64,000 nucleotides of DNA from Atherinomorus stipes. Taxonomy: Eukaryota; Chordata; Actinopteri; Atheriniformes; Atherinidae. A program made the position numbers and the translations under genes. The notes beneath the pieces were generated by a model. The model saw only the letters and a list, made by a program, of their open reading frames with translations, did not search any database and was not told where the DNA came from. Shown here piece by piece: positions 10,938 to 21,461 of the stretch (its first letter is position 1; the number at the start of each line of letters is the position of its first letter). The stretch is from positions 1 through 64,000 of the forward strand of contig JALJCO010012870.1 of NCBI GenBank assembly GCA_023101725.1, read 5' to 3'.

Positions 10938-11775
10938 TTAAAGGAATAGTACACCCACAGAATGATCCTTCATCTTCTCCTCATCCTCATGCTGAGCAAG
11001 ACTCTGGAGCACTTTTTTAATATCTCAAATGCAGCCGGAGATCGGACAGGTTTTCTTTTTCCCTCAACTTTCATATCATGGAGTTCAGTGGTGACTGAAC
11101 CAAACTGCTCGTCCGATGTAATCCAAGTGTCCTGAGTGGGTAGTGTCCAGAATTTACTGGAAACGGCATCATGAAGTACATTTTTTTAGAGCCTAAACAG
11201 TACTACATCTAGCTGCCGCAAAGCGTGCCCTTGTGAGTTCACGACACTATGGAAGCCGCAGCAAATGAGATTGTGCATTCTCTTTTTCTATCTTTGTTTT
11301 AAATCAACATCAACCCCCTCTTGTGTTTGTCTGCAGCTCTGTTGCTCTTAGCACAATGTAAACAGTGAATTTCCTCTTCTACTCTCGCATTATCGGCAGA
11401 GTAGGCTCTGAATGCATCGGTTTCCGTGGTGTCATGAATGGCATGAATGCACAAATAGAAACGCCAATGTACACTGTTTATATAAAAATCTACTAAATGA
11501 TGGTTTCCAGTAAATTCTGGACGCTACCCACTCAGGACACTTGGATTACATTGGACGAGCAGTATGGAGGAATATTGACAAGGTTTTGTGGACTTTTATG
11601 GACCTTTTTGGTTCAGTCACCGGTGAACTCCATCATATGAAAATTGGGGGAAAACGAAAACCTGTCCGATCTCCGGCTGCATTTGAGATATTAAAAAGTG
11701 CTCCAGAGTCTTGCTTACCATGAGAATGAGGAGAAGATGAAGGAGCATCATTCTTTGGGTGTACTATTCCTTTAA
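10938..11775. mobile_element. TTAA-target MITE with long inverted arms (copy 1)
   Basis: The element is bounded by TTAA at 10938-10941 and 11772-11775, with ends reading AAGGAATAGTACACCCA and its complement. The inverted arms extend for over 200 bp on each side, through ACTCTGGAGCACTTTTT and CACTCAGGACACTTGGATTA. The TTAA target and AAAGG-ATAGT-CACCCA end are known from a very abundant fish MITE group usually placed near piggyBac. A second copy is at 13186, and a fragment is at 43100. Confidence 0.88.
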
Positions 11776-11804
11776 GTATTCAAAAGAAATCGTATCATTT
11801 TGGG

Positions 11805-11988
11805 TAGGGGTGGAACGATTCGGTTAAACAGTGATTTGATTCATATCATGATTCATGGTTTCTGATTCGATTTCAAGTCACCGAGTTGAGCCGGATGGTT
11901 GTAAATGAACTAATATTCATGAATCGAATCAGAAACCATGAATCGTGATATGAAATGAATCGTTGTTCACCGACTCGTTACACCCCTA
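11805..11988. mobile_element. Short foldback hAT MITE, 184 bp
   Basis: The ends are TAGGGGTGGAACGATTCGG and CGTTACACCCCTA, with 8-bp flanks ATTTTGGG (11797-11804) and CTTTTGGG (11989-11996) that match at 7 of 8 positions. Almost the whole element is an inverted repeat (GATTCATGGTTTCTGATTCG against its complement). It would fold into a hairpin. Confidence 0.85.
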
Positions 11989-12198
11989 CTTTTGGGGTCT
12001 TAAATTGTATTTGGTGAGGTCTTAAAAAGCATTCAATTTTACTTTTAAAATGGTGCAGGAACCCTGCTCTGGTCCTGAGCTATCAGGGTCTTTCTAGGAG
12101 CGAGTTGAGCCGCTCATGACTGCATGTAAACCTGGAGATGAGCTTCCTCAGAGGGGTTACGCCAGTCTGACGCAGTGTTCCCCCTCTTCCCTCCTCAG

Positions 12199-12611
12199 GG
12201 GACTTTGACCAGAAGCCCTACGTGTCTGGAGATGCTGACTGCTCCACCGTCCAGCTGCAGGGGGACGAGGACTACCTGCTGCTGGCGTGCGACGGCTTCT
12301 TTGATGCAGTCAAACCCTCAGAGGTTCCATGTCTGGTTGTGGAGGCTCTCCAGCAGACTGGTGACCCTGAGGGGGGAGGAGATGCTGCAGCAGATCAGCA
12401 GGAGAAGAAGACGGTAGCTGAGAGGCTGGTAGGTCACGCTAAGGCTGCCGGTTCCAGCGACAACATAACGGTGATGCTGGTGTTCCTGCGTCCACCGGAG
12501 CAGCTGCTGGAGTGCCGTTCCTCCACCACGGAACCTCCGGAACGTCCCGCTTCCCAGGCTGCACCGCAGCAGCCTGTTGCCATGACAACAGCCTCCCAGA
12601 CTACCGTCTGA
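12199..12611 (+). CDS. ppm1f: ppm1f, terminal coding exon
   Basis: The exon begins after ctcctcag and completes the split Gly codon to give AIGDFDQKPYVSGDAD across the junction. It contains DYLLLACDGFFDAV, whose Asp is a metal ligand, and GSSDNITVMLVFL, the C-terminal metal-binding Asp-Asn motif. All catalytic residues visible in this part are therefore kept. After the PP2C domain comes a short Pro/Thr/Gln-rich tail of about 40 residues, ending at TGA 12609-12611. The tail is far shorter than that of PPM1E, which supports ppm1f. A Gly/Ala/Gln-rich loop (GDPEGGGDAAADQQEKK) lies between the two motifs. The visible coding total is 216 residues. Confidence 0.9.
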
Positions 12612-13185
12612 CATCATGTTCCTGAAGATGCCTTGGTCAGCAAGTCACTCACACCGTAACACACCCAAGAAAACCTGACTGGACTCTGTTAAAGCCACCT
12701 CTGAGAACCTGATGATGATCTGAGCAAGTCAGAGCTGAGCTTCCAGCTGCTCCGTGTCACCTGTGATTAATCATCCACAAGCTCAGCGTTGATGCCATTA
12801 TTCAGAGAAAGTCTGGTGTTTTCTGTCAGTTGATCTTGTCAGGTTTTCATGGTCTGTCCATGAAAACCTGGTCGGACCTCCTTCAGCTCCGGTTCCAGCA
12901 GCTTCGTCTCACTGAGCTTCTGCAACATCACGACTGTCCATCCCGAGCTGCACCCAGACCTGAACCCAGACCTGAGCAACTGCAGCAACCCCAGATCATC
13001 ACACTGCCCCCACAGGCTTGTACAGTCACCACTGTGATGATGCTGCATCACTCTGGACTCATCAGACCACCACCTTTCTTCATTGTTCCAGAGTCCAGTC
13101 CCTAGCAACCTGAAACCTTTTTCTCCGGTTAGCTGCACTGATCAGTGGTTTTCTTCTGGCTACACAGCTGTTCAGTCCCAATCCC
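12612..13185. other. Probable ppm1f 3' UTR and flank
   Basis: Sequence after the ppm1f stop, moderately GC-rich and free of recognised repeats until the TTAA MITE at 13186. I did not find a well-placed AATAAA signal, so the transcript end is not defined. A short palindrome (GGTTTTCATGG...CCATGAAAACC) lies at 12842-12869. Short open frames on both strands look fortuitous. Confidence 0.5.
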
Positions 13186-13811
13186 TTAAAGGAATAGTAC
13201 ACCCACAGAATGATGCTCCATCATCTTCTACTCACCCTCATGCAAGACTCTGGAGCACTTTTTAATATCTTGAATGCAGCCAGAGAATGGGGGGGCATTT
13301 TCCCCCCAACTTTCATATAGGCTAATGAAGTTCACCGGCGCTCAAAACAAAAAGGTCCATAAAAGTCCACAAAAACTTATCAATATTCCTCCATACTGCT
13401 CGTCCAATGTAATCCAAGTGTCCTGAGTGGGTAGCGTCCAGAGTTTACTGGAAACCATCATTTAGTAGATTTTTATAGCCTACTTCGAGGCAGGGTCTTT
13501 TCGGGGTTCCATAGGAACTGAAATACGTAGATGTTTGGTTATTGGTAGAACTGGCAAGCCCCGCCCCTTACGTGATCTCTGCTTCACCCAGCCCGTCAAA
13601 TTTAAAAAGTCCCACAGCTGTTACAACTGTTTACCGAGATCGTAATAACAAGAACTATTCCAACAGAAGTGTACCAATTCATTATTGAATCCATCACAAT
13701 GGAACACGTCCTGAATCCAGAACTATTCTGAAAGGTCCAAAAGCAATTATTTTATACTGATTTAATGACCCAGATACAGCTGCAAAGTGTGGCAGTAGAA
13801 CCTGCAGCTGC

Positions 13812-13858
13812 CGCCCGGATACTTTAGTGGACGGACCGTCCACTAAAGTATCCGGGCG
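13812..13858. repeat. Perfect 47-base palindrome
   Basis: The two 23-base arms are exact reverse complements around the single base A at 13835, reading outward through GGACGG, TTTAGT and CCGGGCG. It is the centre of Repeat A copy 2. The other copy has a one-mismatch version. Confidence 0.95.
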
Positions 13859-14097
13859 TTCTTCAACAAAGGTTGGCAAGACGTAACGTGATACAATTGA
13901 CCGTGATGATGGAAAGCTGGTAAGCAGCTTTATAACAGCTTTGAATAAAAGAGATGAGAAACCTCAGTTTTGTATCAGATGATCTGGGGCATAAATGTGT
14001 GTCTGTCTCAGACGATTGTGTCAAACATGGTTCCTATCAAGGTCAGACTGATGGGGAAGCTAGTTCTGATAACTAAACTCCAGACGGGGAGTTCTAG

Positions 14098-14252
14098 GAA
14101 CTGATCCTAGAACCTCTGTGATCCTAGACCCTCTCTGATCCTAGAACCTCTGTGATCCTAGAACCTCTGTGATCCTAGAACCTCTGTGATCCTAGAAACT
14201 CTGTGATCCTGGAACCTCTCTGATCCTAGAACCTCTGTGATCCTAGAACCTC
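14098..14252. repeat. 17-bp VNTR in Repeat A copy 2
   Basis: About nine units of TGATCCTAGAACCTCTG with single-base variants. Copy 1 of Repeat A has only about two such units at 9230-9262. Confidence 0.9.
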
Positions 14253-14709
14253 TCTGTCTGAATGCGCCTTTGCTCAGCATGAGGGTGAGTAGAACATGAA
14301 GGCACAGCATTCTGTGGGTGTTGTCTCCCTATAACATTATCTGGAGTTTTTTCAACGGTTTGATTTGACCACTTAGAATGACTTTAATCCAAACCAGTTC
14401 TAATCCATTTATTCCCTGAGTTTTATTGTTTTTTTGGTTTTTGTATAACCCCATAATTTCACCAAACGTTCAAGTGATCACTGATCACCATCATTCTGGA
14501 TGTTTTTCAGGGCACATCTCTTCCTGAAGGACAACCACCCCCCCCCCATCCTTCCAGGCGTTGGACTTCTTGACCCAGTTTTAGTCATTTCTCCTCAGAT
14601 GTTTTCTCTGATTGATGCCAGTGATTTGAATCTTCTGCAGTGTCACATCTTTAATAGGATGCATCTAGGGCTGCCACGATTAGTCGATTAGTAACGATTG
14701 TGTCGACTA

Positions 14710-16100
14710 TTAACCCTCTAGGCGCCAGAGTTTATTTAGGAAAATATTCCATTTGGACTTTAAGGTTTGAAAATGCTGTAGCTTGGAGGTGGTGAGAGAT
14801 AGATCCATAATGTAAATGAGAAAAATATTCATCATGACCTAAAGTTTATGATGGGAGTAAATTTGCACATTTAATTTGCATATTGTGATGTCATCAGGTA
14901 GCGGCCATATTGGATTGTGTAACTTTCAGTAAAAAAAGATTTTGGAACATATTTATACACAGGAAAAAAAAATTATACTGTCATGTCATGCTCTAAATAT
15001 AGAAACATGAGTTTGATTGGAGTAATTTTGCTAATATAATTTGTATATCAGCAGGTAAAACTCAGTCTGAACATATTTACACAGTAGTTTTTTTTTTCAT
15101 TTTTTCACTGATCCTTTTTCATCCTCTCATCCTCAGAATAAATGAACAGAAATCTGACAGGAGTACATTTGCTAATATAATTTATATATCAACAGGTAAA
15201 ATTATATTTTTATGCCCCCCCCCCCCCCCCCCCCCCCCCTTTTTTTTTTTGTTATTATAGATTTATAATTTGTCATAGCTGACTCCTCATACCATCATAC
15301 CAGCCATGAAATCTGGGGTTTGGCTGGAGTTGGTGTGTGTCAGTACTGGTGAGCACATCTTTCATTTGTGATGAGGTTCCAGAAATCCTCATATGAAAAC
15401 AGAGACAGAAAATCACATGCACGAGCATCTGTGAGATCCTCGTGTCCGCGATATCCCACACAGGCTCGTCAGTGTCTTTGATCCATTCGTGGAAAACTTC
15501 CTCACCTCTCAAACATTCCCAGCCATCATCAATAACTCCCCTATTATTATTATTACTATTATTATCCCGTCTTCTGCCCACACATCCCACTTTCTTTCTC
15601 CCATCACCGCGGCAGAGAAAACTTTCACCGTCATCGGGGTGTTTCTGATAGTTTGTGCGGCGCGAGTGCGGCAGCGCGCTGCGACGTCAGTCACTCGTCT
15701 CTTACGAGGCCTGATCGTCCCCTTCTAATCCTGATCAGCAGAGATCAGTGCAGCACCTCGTCTGCACTGTAAAGGCCTCCGTGAGTTTAGTTTTTTATTC
15801 TAAAAGTCGCGATCTGTCTCTCACTCTTTCCAACACGCTGCTGCTTTCGCCTTTTCTTTCTCTCTCCCGCGCTCCTGCAGCTTCGCGCGCATACAGCGGT
15901 GTCAGGTTTCAAACCTTTATTTCTCTGATTTTTTCCATATAAACACACTCAAAAATGGCGTCAGAACTAAGGCTGTATGTCTTGGCGATGTAGTAAAACC
16001 AAGCAGTAACAGTACAAAGCTATAGATTTAAAGATAAGGTCTGTTATATTCAGTAAAGTCGCCTGTCGCAATATTGCGACTTTGGCGCCTAGAGGGTTAA
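14710..16100. mobile_element. piggyBac-like element, 1.39 kb, non-autonomous
   Basis: It is bounded by TTAA (14710-14713 and 16097-16100) with inverted ends CCCTCTAGGCGCCAGAG and CTTTGGCGCCTAGAGGG, a typical piggyBac arrangement. No transposase frame is visible. It contains a run of 25 C (15215-15239) followed by T11. It inserted into the hAT element about 40 bases from that element's left end. Confidence 0.88.
15215..15250. repeat. Homopolymer C25 then T11
   Basis: A pure C run at 15215-15239 followed by T, inside the piggyBac-like element. It is likely length-variable and hard to sequence accurately. Confidence 0.95.
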
Positions 16101-16199
16101 ATTCCTCAAACACCTGATTTATGCATCCACAGCAGCTATAAAAGTTTAAACCAGCCCTAAGTCATATCGCTGTAAACATTAACATTAGCGATGAAGATC

Positions 16200-16630
16200 T
16201 GATTCATTGGCCTCAGGATCGGGTCTCTGCTGTTTGCAGATGACGTGGTTCTGTTGGCGTCATCAGGCCGGGATCTCCAGCTCTCGCTGGAGCGATTTGC
16301 AGCAGATTGTGAAGCTGCTGGGATGAAGATCAGCACTTCCCAATCCGAGACCATGGTCCTCGCCCGGAAAAGGGTGAAGTGTCCTCTCTGGGTCGGGCTG
16401 AGGTCCTGCCACAGGTGGAGGAGTTTAAGTATCTCTGGTCTTGTTCAGGAGTGAGGGAATAATGGAGCAGGAGATGGACAGACGGATCGGTGCAGCGTCT
16501 GCAGTGATGAAGACTCTGCATCGGTCTGTCGTGGTGAAGAAGGAGCTGAAGAAGGAGAAGCTCTGGATTTACCGTCCATCTATGTTCCTGCCCTCACCTA
16601 TGGCCCCCAGCTGTGGGTCGTGACTGAAAG
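16200..16630 (+). pseudogene. LINE reverse-transcriptase fragment (ADD region to thumb)
   Basis: Translation gives LFADDVVLLASSGRD, then LERFAADCEAAGMKIS and, after frameshifts, MEQEMDRRIGAASAVMKTL and VVVKKELKKEKLWIYR. This is the palm and thumb part of a fish non-LTR reverse transcriptase of the type often annotated as I/Nimb- or RTE-like; the clade is uncertain. At least two frameshifts break it. It lies inside the hAT element at 14666-17004. The corresponding upstream RT region of the same family is found separately at 18640-19230. Confidence 0.8.
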
Positions 16631-17012
16631 AACTAGATTGTGGGTACAAGTTCACATAATTCATATGTTTTCTCTTACGTTTCAAAAGTAATGAGTTTTA
16701 ATAGGAAATGTGGTGATGCTAATATTTCTAAAGTTATGTTTCAGTGCTAAAAAAGTATGTTCTTCTTCAATGGACGGCTTTGTTAAAACTTACAACTAGC
16801 ATATTTCCTTAAAGGTTGAATGAAGTATCATCTTATGTCTTTGTTTTTAGTTAGCATATTAATCACGATTATATATAAACAGTTTCACGCTGGAGTGATG
16901 AGCGATATGTTTACATTCAATTTACATATGATCTGATTAGGCAACTAATCGACCAAACAATTGATAATAGTCAACTATCAAAATAATGGTTTGTGGCAGT
17001 GCTAGATGCATC

Positions 17013-18636
17013 TTCCCATGTGGTTTTTTTAAGAAATGAGAAGCAAGTAACCTGAAACATCATCCCCCGTGCAGGAATTATCCAATGGGAGGCTCGTTCC
17101 TGTTAAAGCCAGGTTAGGGTTATGGATTGGGCGGTGTATGTTTTAACATGTTTATAGTTGAATTCAGTATTAAAATGGATGACTGACATCTAAGTAGAGG
17201 AGATGTTTGTGCCTGTTGCAGCAACATTATTAACCTGTAAAATCCCATCATGCAAGTAAACATAATGAACTGCTGTTGGCCGACAGCTCTGAACTCTGAT
17301 GCCTCATCCTCAGATGCACCCCCACATCCAGAGGTTTGACTGGATTTAATGACTTCTTTTTTTTTATTTTCCTAAAACAGACATTTGACCGTAGATTGGA
17401 GATTAAATCAATGAGGAGCTAATCTCTCCTTAAAGACTGCCTTTATACAGACTGAAAACTACAGTTATACTCGCCTGTTGGGGGTTGGGGGGTGGAAAAG
17501 GTTACAGGTATTTCAGGTGGCCTTTTGCTGCTGTGTTTTCTCTCATGTCCTGTTTTAATGTCTTTACAAAGTGGGACAAAGATGTCTTTGTTGGGCGTTT
17601 TTTTTTCTATTTTGGTGAAATCATGATCCTCCACAACTTCAACAAGCAGGAAAGAAGAAGCCTGGTGACCTGCCGGGTCTGGATGGGCAGTAGATTATGA
17701 AAGAAAGGTCTCTGAGGACAGATTTAATGACCGATCAGTTAAACCCAGATACGGGGGTATCCAGATGGTTTAACAGATCCAATGAATTCAGTGTTGCTTT
17801 ATCTGGAACATCAAGTGTTTTTATCTAATTATCCACGTTACCTCCCTGATCTACGTTACCTCCCTCATACCCGTTACCTCCCCTCCTCCTCCACATCCAA
17901 CAGTATGCTCTCTTTTCCATCAGTATTAAATGCTGTTACTTGCACTCCATGTTTCTGAGCTCACATGCCTAAAGTGCTTCTTTGAATGAATCAGTTTTAT
18001 GGGAACAAAGTCGTGATGACCTGAGCCGGATCACTGTTGAGTATTTCAGCCTCAGCAGGACCTGCTGGTTTCCAGCTTTTTGATGTCTAAATGACCCGAC
18101 TGCTACTGATCCTCAGTCTGTTGTCTTCGCCGTGAGTCCTGCACATGTGGAATAATACCGTACACATGCACATGCCCGTGACCTAATCTTTGTTTTGCTA
18201 CTAATTTCAAGATGAGCTGATGTTTTTATTTTAATAAAGTAAAATTCTGAATATGTGATTGGTTTACTGTGTTCCACTGTTAATAAGATATGATTTTATT
18301 AGTTTTACTAATCATTGTATTCTGTTTTTATTTACATTTCCCACCCTCACCTTTGCTTAGCCAATCCAGTCACACAGCTGTACATTAGCTAAACCTAGTC
18401 TCCTCATGCTCTCCATCAACACCTGCCACCATTTCCCTCCACGTCTGTCATTATTCTGTCCCCAGACCTCCGCTCTTTTCTCTCTGGGATCAGATCTGGA
18501 GTGCTTCACGGTGAGCCACTACAGCTACCTTCCATCATTTGGTAGTTTACGCTGATTAAAACTAAAAGTTCTTATGAAGACAAATGCAGATTTAAATGTT
18601 AAAGTGAAATAAACCTTTCATGAAATACACTGAGCA
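17013..18636. other. Intergenic, no feature recognised
   Basis: Low-complexity AT-rich sequence with a CT-rich patch near 17840-17900 (repeated GTTACCTCCCT). No exon with splice-compatible coding potential or known protein similarity was found. Confidence 0.6.
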
Positions 18637-18639
18637 TTG

Positions 18640-19230
18640 TGGAAGCAGTGCACCGTCAACACTGTGTACAGTGGGGATGGGGGGCTGCTGACCTCAACTC
18701 AGGACGACGTGGGTCAGTGGAGAGAATACGCAGAAGACCTCCTCAATCCCACAAACGCATCTTCTGAGGAGGAAGCAGAGTTTGGGGACTCAGGGGGGGG
18801 GGGACTCTTCTGTCCCTGGGGCTGAGGTTGCCGAGGTGGTTAAAAAGCTCCCCGGTGGCCGGGCCCTGGGGGTGGATGAGATCCACCCGCATTTCCACGA
18901 GGCTCTGGATGCTGTGGGGCTGTCTTGGCTGACGCACCTCTGCAGCATCGCGTGGACATCGGGGGCAGTACCTCTGGACTGGCAGACTGGGGTGGTGGTC
19001 CCTCTCTTCAAAAAGGGGGATGGGAGTGTGTGCTCCAACTTCAGGGGGATCACACTCCTCAGCCTCCCTGGTAAAGTCTATTCAGGGGTCCTGGAGAGGA
19101 GGGTCCATTGGATAGTCGAACCTCAGATTGAGGAGGAGCAGTGTGGTTCTGGTCCTGGTCGTGGATCAGTGGACCAGCTCTACACCCTCTTCAGGATCCT
19201 GGAGGGGGCATGGGAGTTCTCCAAACAGTC
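18640..19230 (+). pseudogene. LINE reverse-transcriptase fragment (fingers region)
   Basis: Frames joined by a frameshift in a G run near 18795 read GGLLTSTQDDVGQWREYAEDL, AEVVKKLPGGRALGVDEI, then WQTGVVVPLFKKGDGS, NFRGITLLSLPGKVY and EEEQCGSGPGRGSVDQL. This is the N-terminal half of the reverse transcriptase of the same LINE type as 16200-16630. The order of the two fragments is reversed relative to the intact protein, so they are separate insertions or a rearranged one. It ends near 19230 before the catalytic box. Confidence 0.82.
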
Positions 19231-19664
19231 TACATGTGCTTTGTGGACTTGGTGTTACAGCAAAACCTGTGACCCATGAAAACCTGTTACTGTAGGGGGC
19301 GATTACACCTGTTCCCTGATTATTCTTCTGCAGATACGTCACTCACAGCAGCAGGTAACCTCTTCATTTAATCTTCTTTTTTTCTTTCTTTCTTTTTCTC
19401 TCTTTTTTTCTACTTGCCCTGTCCAGCATCACAGCAGCAGAATGGAAATCCAATTGCTTTATTCTGTTGAACAGTTTTGCTTTACCAAGCGGAGCTTTAT
19501 GAACACAAGGCTCCCCTTGATATCCTGTTTATTCATTTAATTTCTTTGATTAAACATTTGTCTATTACACCATTCCATATCATACTGCTGGGCCTGACAA
19601 GGAGAAATGAAAATTAACAGAGGTAATGATAGAAAGTGAAACCGAGAGAGAGGAGTGAGGGAGG

Positions 19665-19696
<32 letters not shown>

Positions 19697-20207
19697 AACA
19701 TGAATCCACTTACACAGTTCACTGGTACATCTGTACCGCGATCCCTAAACAACCAAGGTCTCTGTCGGAAAACAAAACAAGCAATCCCCTACAGGAGGAC
19801 CTGCAGGTGGCTTAAATATCCTCAGATCATACAAACACACACAAACACACGCAGAACTACGCAGAGAAGAGGTACAACCTAGTCAGCGCAATGGGAAGCA
19901 GTGTCACAGTGTCAACATGCATAATAAAGGGTGCTCCATGGTGATACAGTCATGCAAATGCAGCCTCGTCTCTGCAAGGAGGAGGAAGCCCGCAAGGCTC
20001 ACGACCCAGGCCCCCAGCAGCCACCCAGAGGCCCAGATCCCAGCCACCTCCCCAGAAGAACGGCCATGCATCCCCCAGAGGGCGGCAAAAGGCGGCCCGA
20101 GACGGAGCCCCCCGCGGTCCGGGGGCCCAGGCCCCAGCAGACCAAGACCAGCAGCTGCCGACCCCGCTGGGGGCCGGCCGCCCCCGGGGTAGGGAGCAGA
20201 GAGTGTA

Positions 20208-21461
20208 GAATATCCAGGTTATTCCAGATGGGTGTGAGTTTACATGGAATAATAGAAGACTCTGTTAATTTCAGGAATTCCCACCATGCTTTCAGAGTAG
20301 AGCAGATGTTGATACTTTTAAAGCATTTATGAGATCTGACTGCTGAACTGATGAACGGCAAATCAGAGACATCCAGATCCTCACATAATGCTTGTTCTGT
20401 GTCTAGCCACGGTTCATCTAGATGGGTAGGTTTCAGCCATTTGGAAATAAATTGTAGCTTATTTGCTAGGAAATAATAATTGAAATTGGGTGAGTCTAAC
20501 CCTCCCCGGTCTTTTACCTGTTGTAAGGTTTTTAAACTGATACGTGATGGCTTGTTTTTCCAAAGGAATTTGGAAATGTGAGAGTCCAGTGACTTAAACC
20601 AACTGGAGGAAGGTTTGGTGGGTATCATTGAGAACAAGTAGTTAATTTTAGGTAGAACCATCATTTTGATGGTAGCAACTCTCCCCATGAGTGATATGGG
20701 TAAGTGCTTCCATCGTGTGAGATCTTCCTCTATTGACTTTAATAGCTGGACATAATTTAGCTTTATTAACTAAGAGTTGTGGAGAAATATTTATTCCTAA
20801 ATATCTGATATTACCAGACTGTATTGTGGTGTTAGGAATGTTTTGTAAAGTACAATTAACAGATAAAGCTGTAGTCTTGGTCCAGTTAATAGAGTACTCA
20901 GATATCATTGAAAATTTATTGATCAATGTGATTGTCTGGGAGAGAGATGTTGATGAGTTCTGGAGGAAAAGCAGTACGTCGTCTGCATAAAGACTTATTT
21001 TATGTTCTAGATTTTTGCCGGGGATCCCTTTAATATCTCTGTCCTGTCTTATAGCGGCTGCTAGCGGTTCAATGAAAATGGCAAAAAGTGAAGGGGAGAG
21101 CGGGCAGCCCTGCCTGGTGCCTCGCTGTAAACAGAAACTTGGAGAAGTTTGATCATTGGTCCTCACACATGCATTAGGGTTGTTATAAAATATTTTTATC
21201 CAGTCTATGAAATAAGGACCAAAACCAAATTTATTTAATGTTGCAAACAGGAATTTCCAGTTAACGCGATCGAAGGCTTTTTCTGCATCTAACGAGATGA
21301 TAGTGGATTCCAGATTATGAATGGTAGCATAATCTATTAGATTAATCAGCCTGCGTGTGTTAGTAGAAGAATGTCGACCTTTAATAAAACCAGTTTGATC
21401 GGGATGTATTATCAGAGGAGTTATTTTTTCTATCCTTTTAGCGAGTGCTTTGCTGATTATC
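20208..21461 (-). pseudogene. LINE ORF2: RT palm and thumb, C-terminus lost
   Basis: On the minus strand this continues the RT after the MITE: KALAKRIEKI, DAEKAFDRVNW, RGTRQGCPLSPSLFAIF and SLYADDVLLFL, the catalytic YADD motif. A frameshift near 20690 moves the reading into another frame (GRVATIKMMVLPKINYLFSM). The match to copy A stops abruptly at 20208 after NNLDIL, and translation then runs into GC-rich unrelated sequence. Retained RT motifs look intact, but frameshift, MITE and truncation make it non-functional. Confidence 0.85.

Larger units (their letters stand above)
10597..12066. mobile_element. CAGGGTTCC-ended DNA element, host to two MITEs
   Basis: The outer ends are CAGGGTTCC at 10597 and GGAACCCTG at 12066. 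Subterminal runs of GTCTTAAA and AAAAAGTCTTAAA are typical of a common fish hAT-like repeat. Removing the two nested elements (10938-11775 and 11805-11988) leaves about 450 bp of host element. Both flanks carry CTCTG, but a clean 8-bp duplication is not visible, so the superfamily remains tentative. It lies wholly within the last ppm1f intron. Confidence 0.65.
13481..14274. mobile_element. Repeat A copy 2, nested in the TTAA MITE
   Basis: It is homologous to 8604-9276 from TACTTCGAGGCAGGGTC through GTCTGAATG. Compared with copy 1 it lacks the left end and has expanded a short VNTR near the right end. It contains the perfect 47-base palindrome at 13812-13858. Confidence 0.8.
13186..14333. mobile_element. 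TTAA MITE copy 2, split by Repeat A
   Basis: The left arm starts with TTAA at 13186-13189 then AGGAATAGTACACCCACAG and follows copy 1 to about 13475. Repeat A copy 2 then interrupts it. The right arm resumes near 14275 (GCTCAGCATGAGGGTGAGTAG) and decays at about 14333, where the TTAA end is no longer intact. Nesting order: the MITE first, Repeat A later. Confidence 0.8.
14666..17004. mobile_element. hAT element, 2339 bp, with nested insertions
   Basis: The ends are TAGGGCTGCCACGATTAG and the complement of TAGCACTGCCACAAACC, flanked by a perfect 8-bp duplication GATGCATC (14658-14665 and 17005-17012). Subterminal GTCGACTA and GTCGATTAG motifs are typical of fish hAT elements. Inside lie a TTAA-flanked element (14710-16100) and a LINE fragment (about 16200-16630). 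No hAT transposase reading frame is visible. Confidence 0.9.

Noticed and set aside
2329..12611. Assignment to ppm1e instead of ppm1f
   Set aside because: PPM1E has a much longer C-terminal extension. Here the protein ends about 40 residues after the PP2C domain, and CWRVNGT and QKPYVSGDAD fit PPM1F better. The call rests on recognition and was not tested by a tree.
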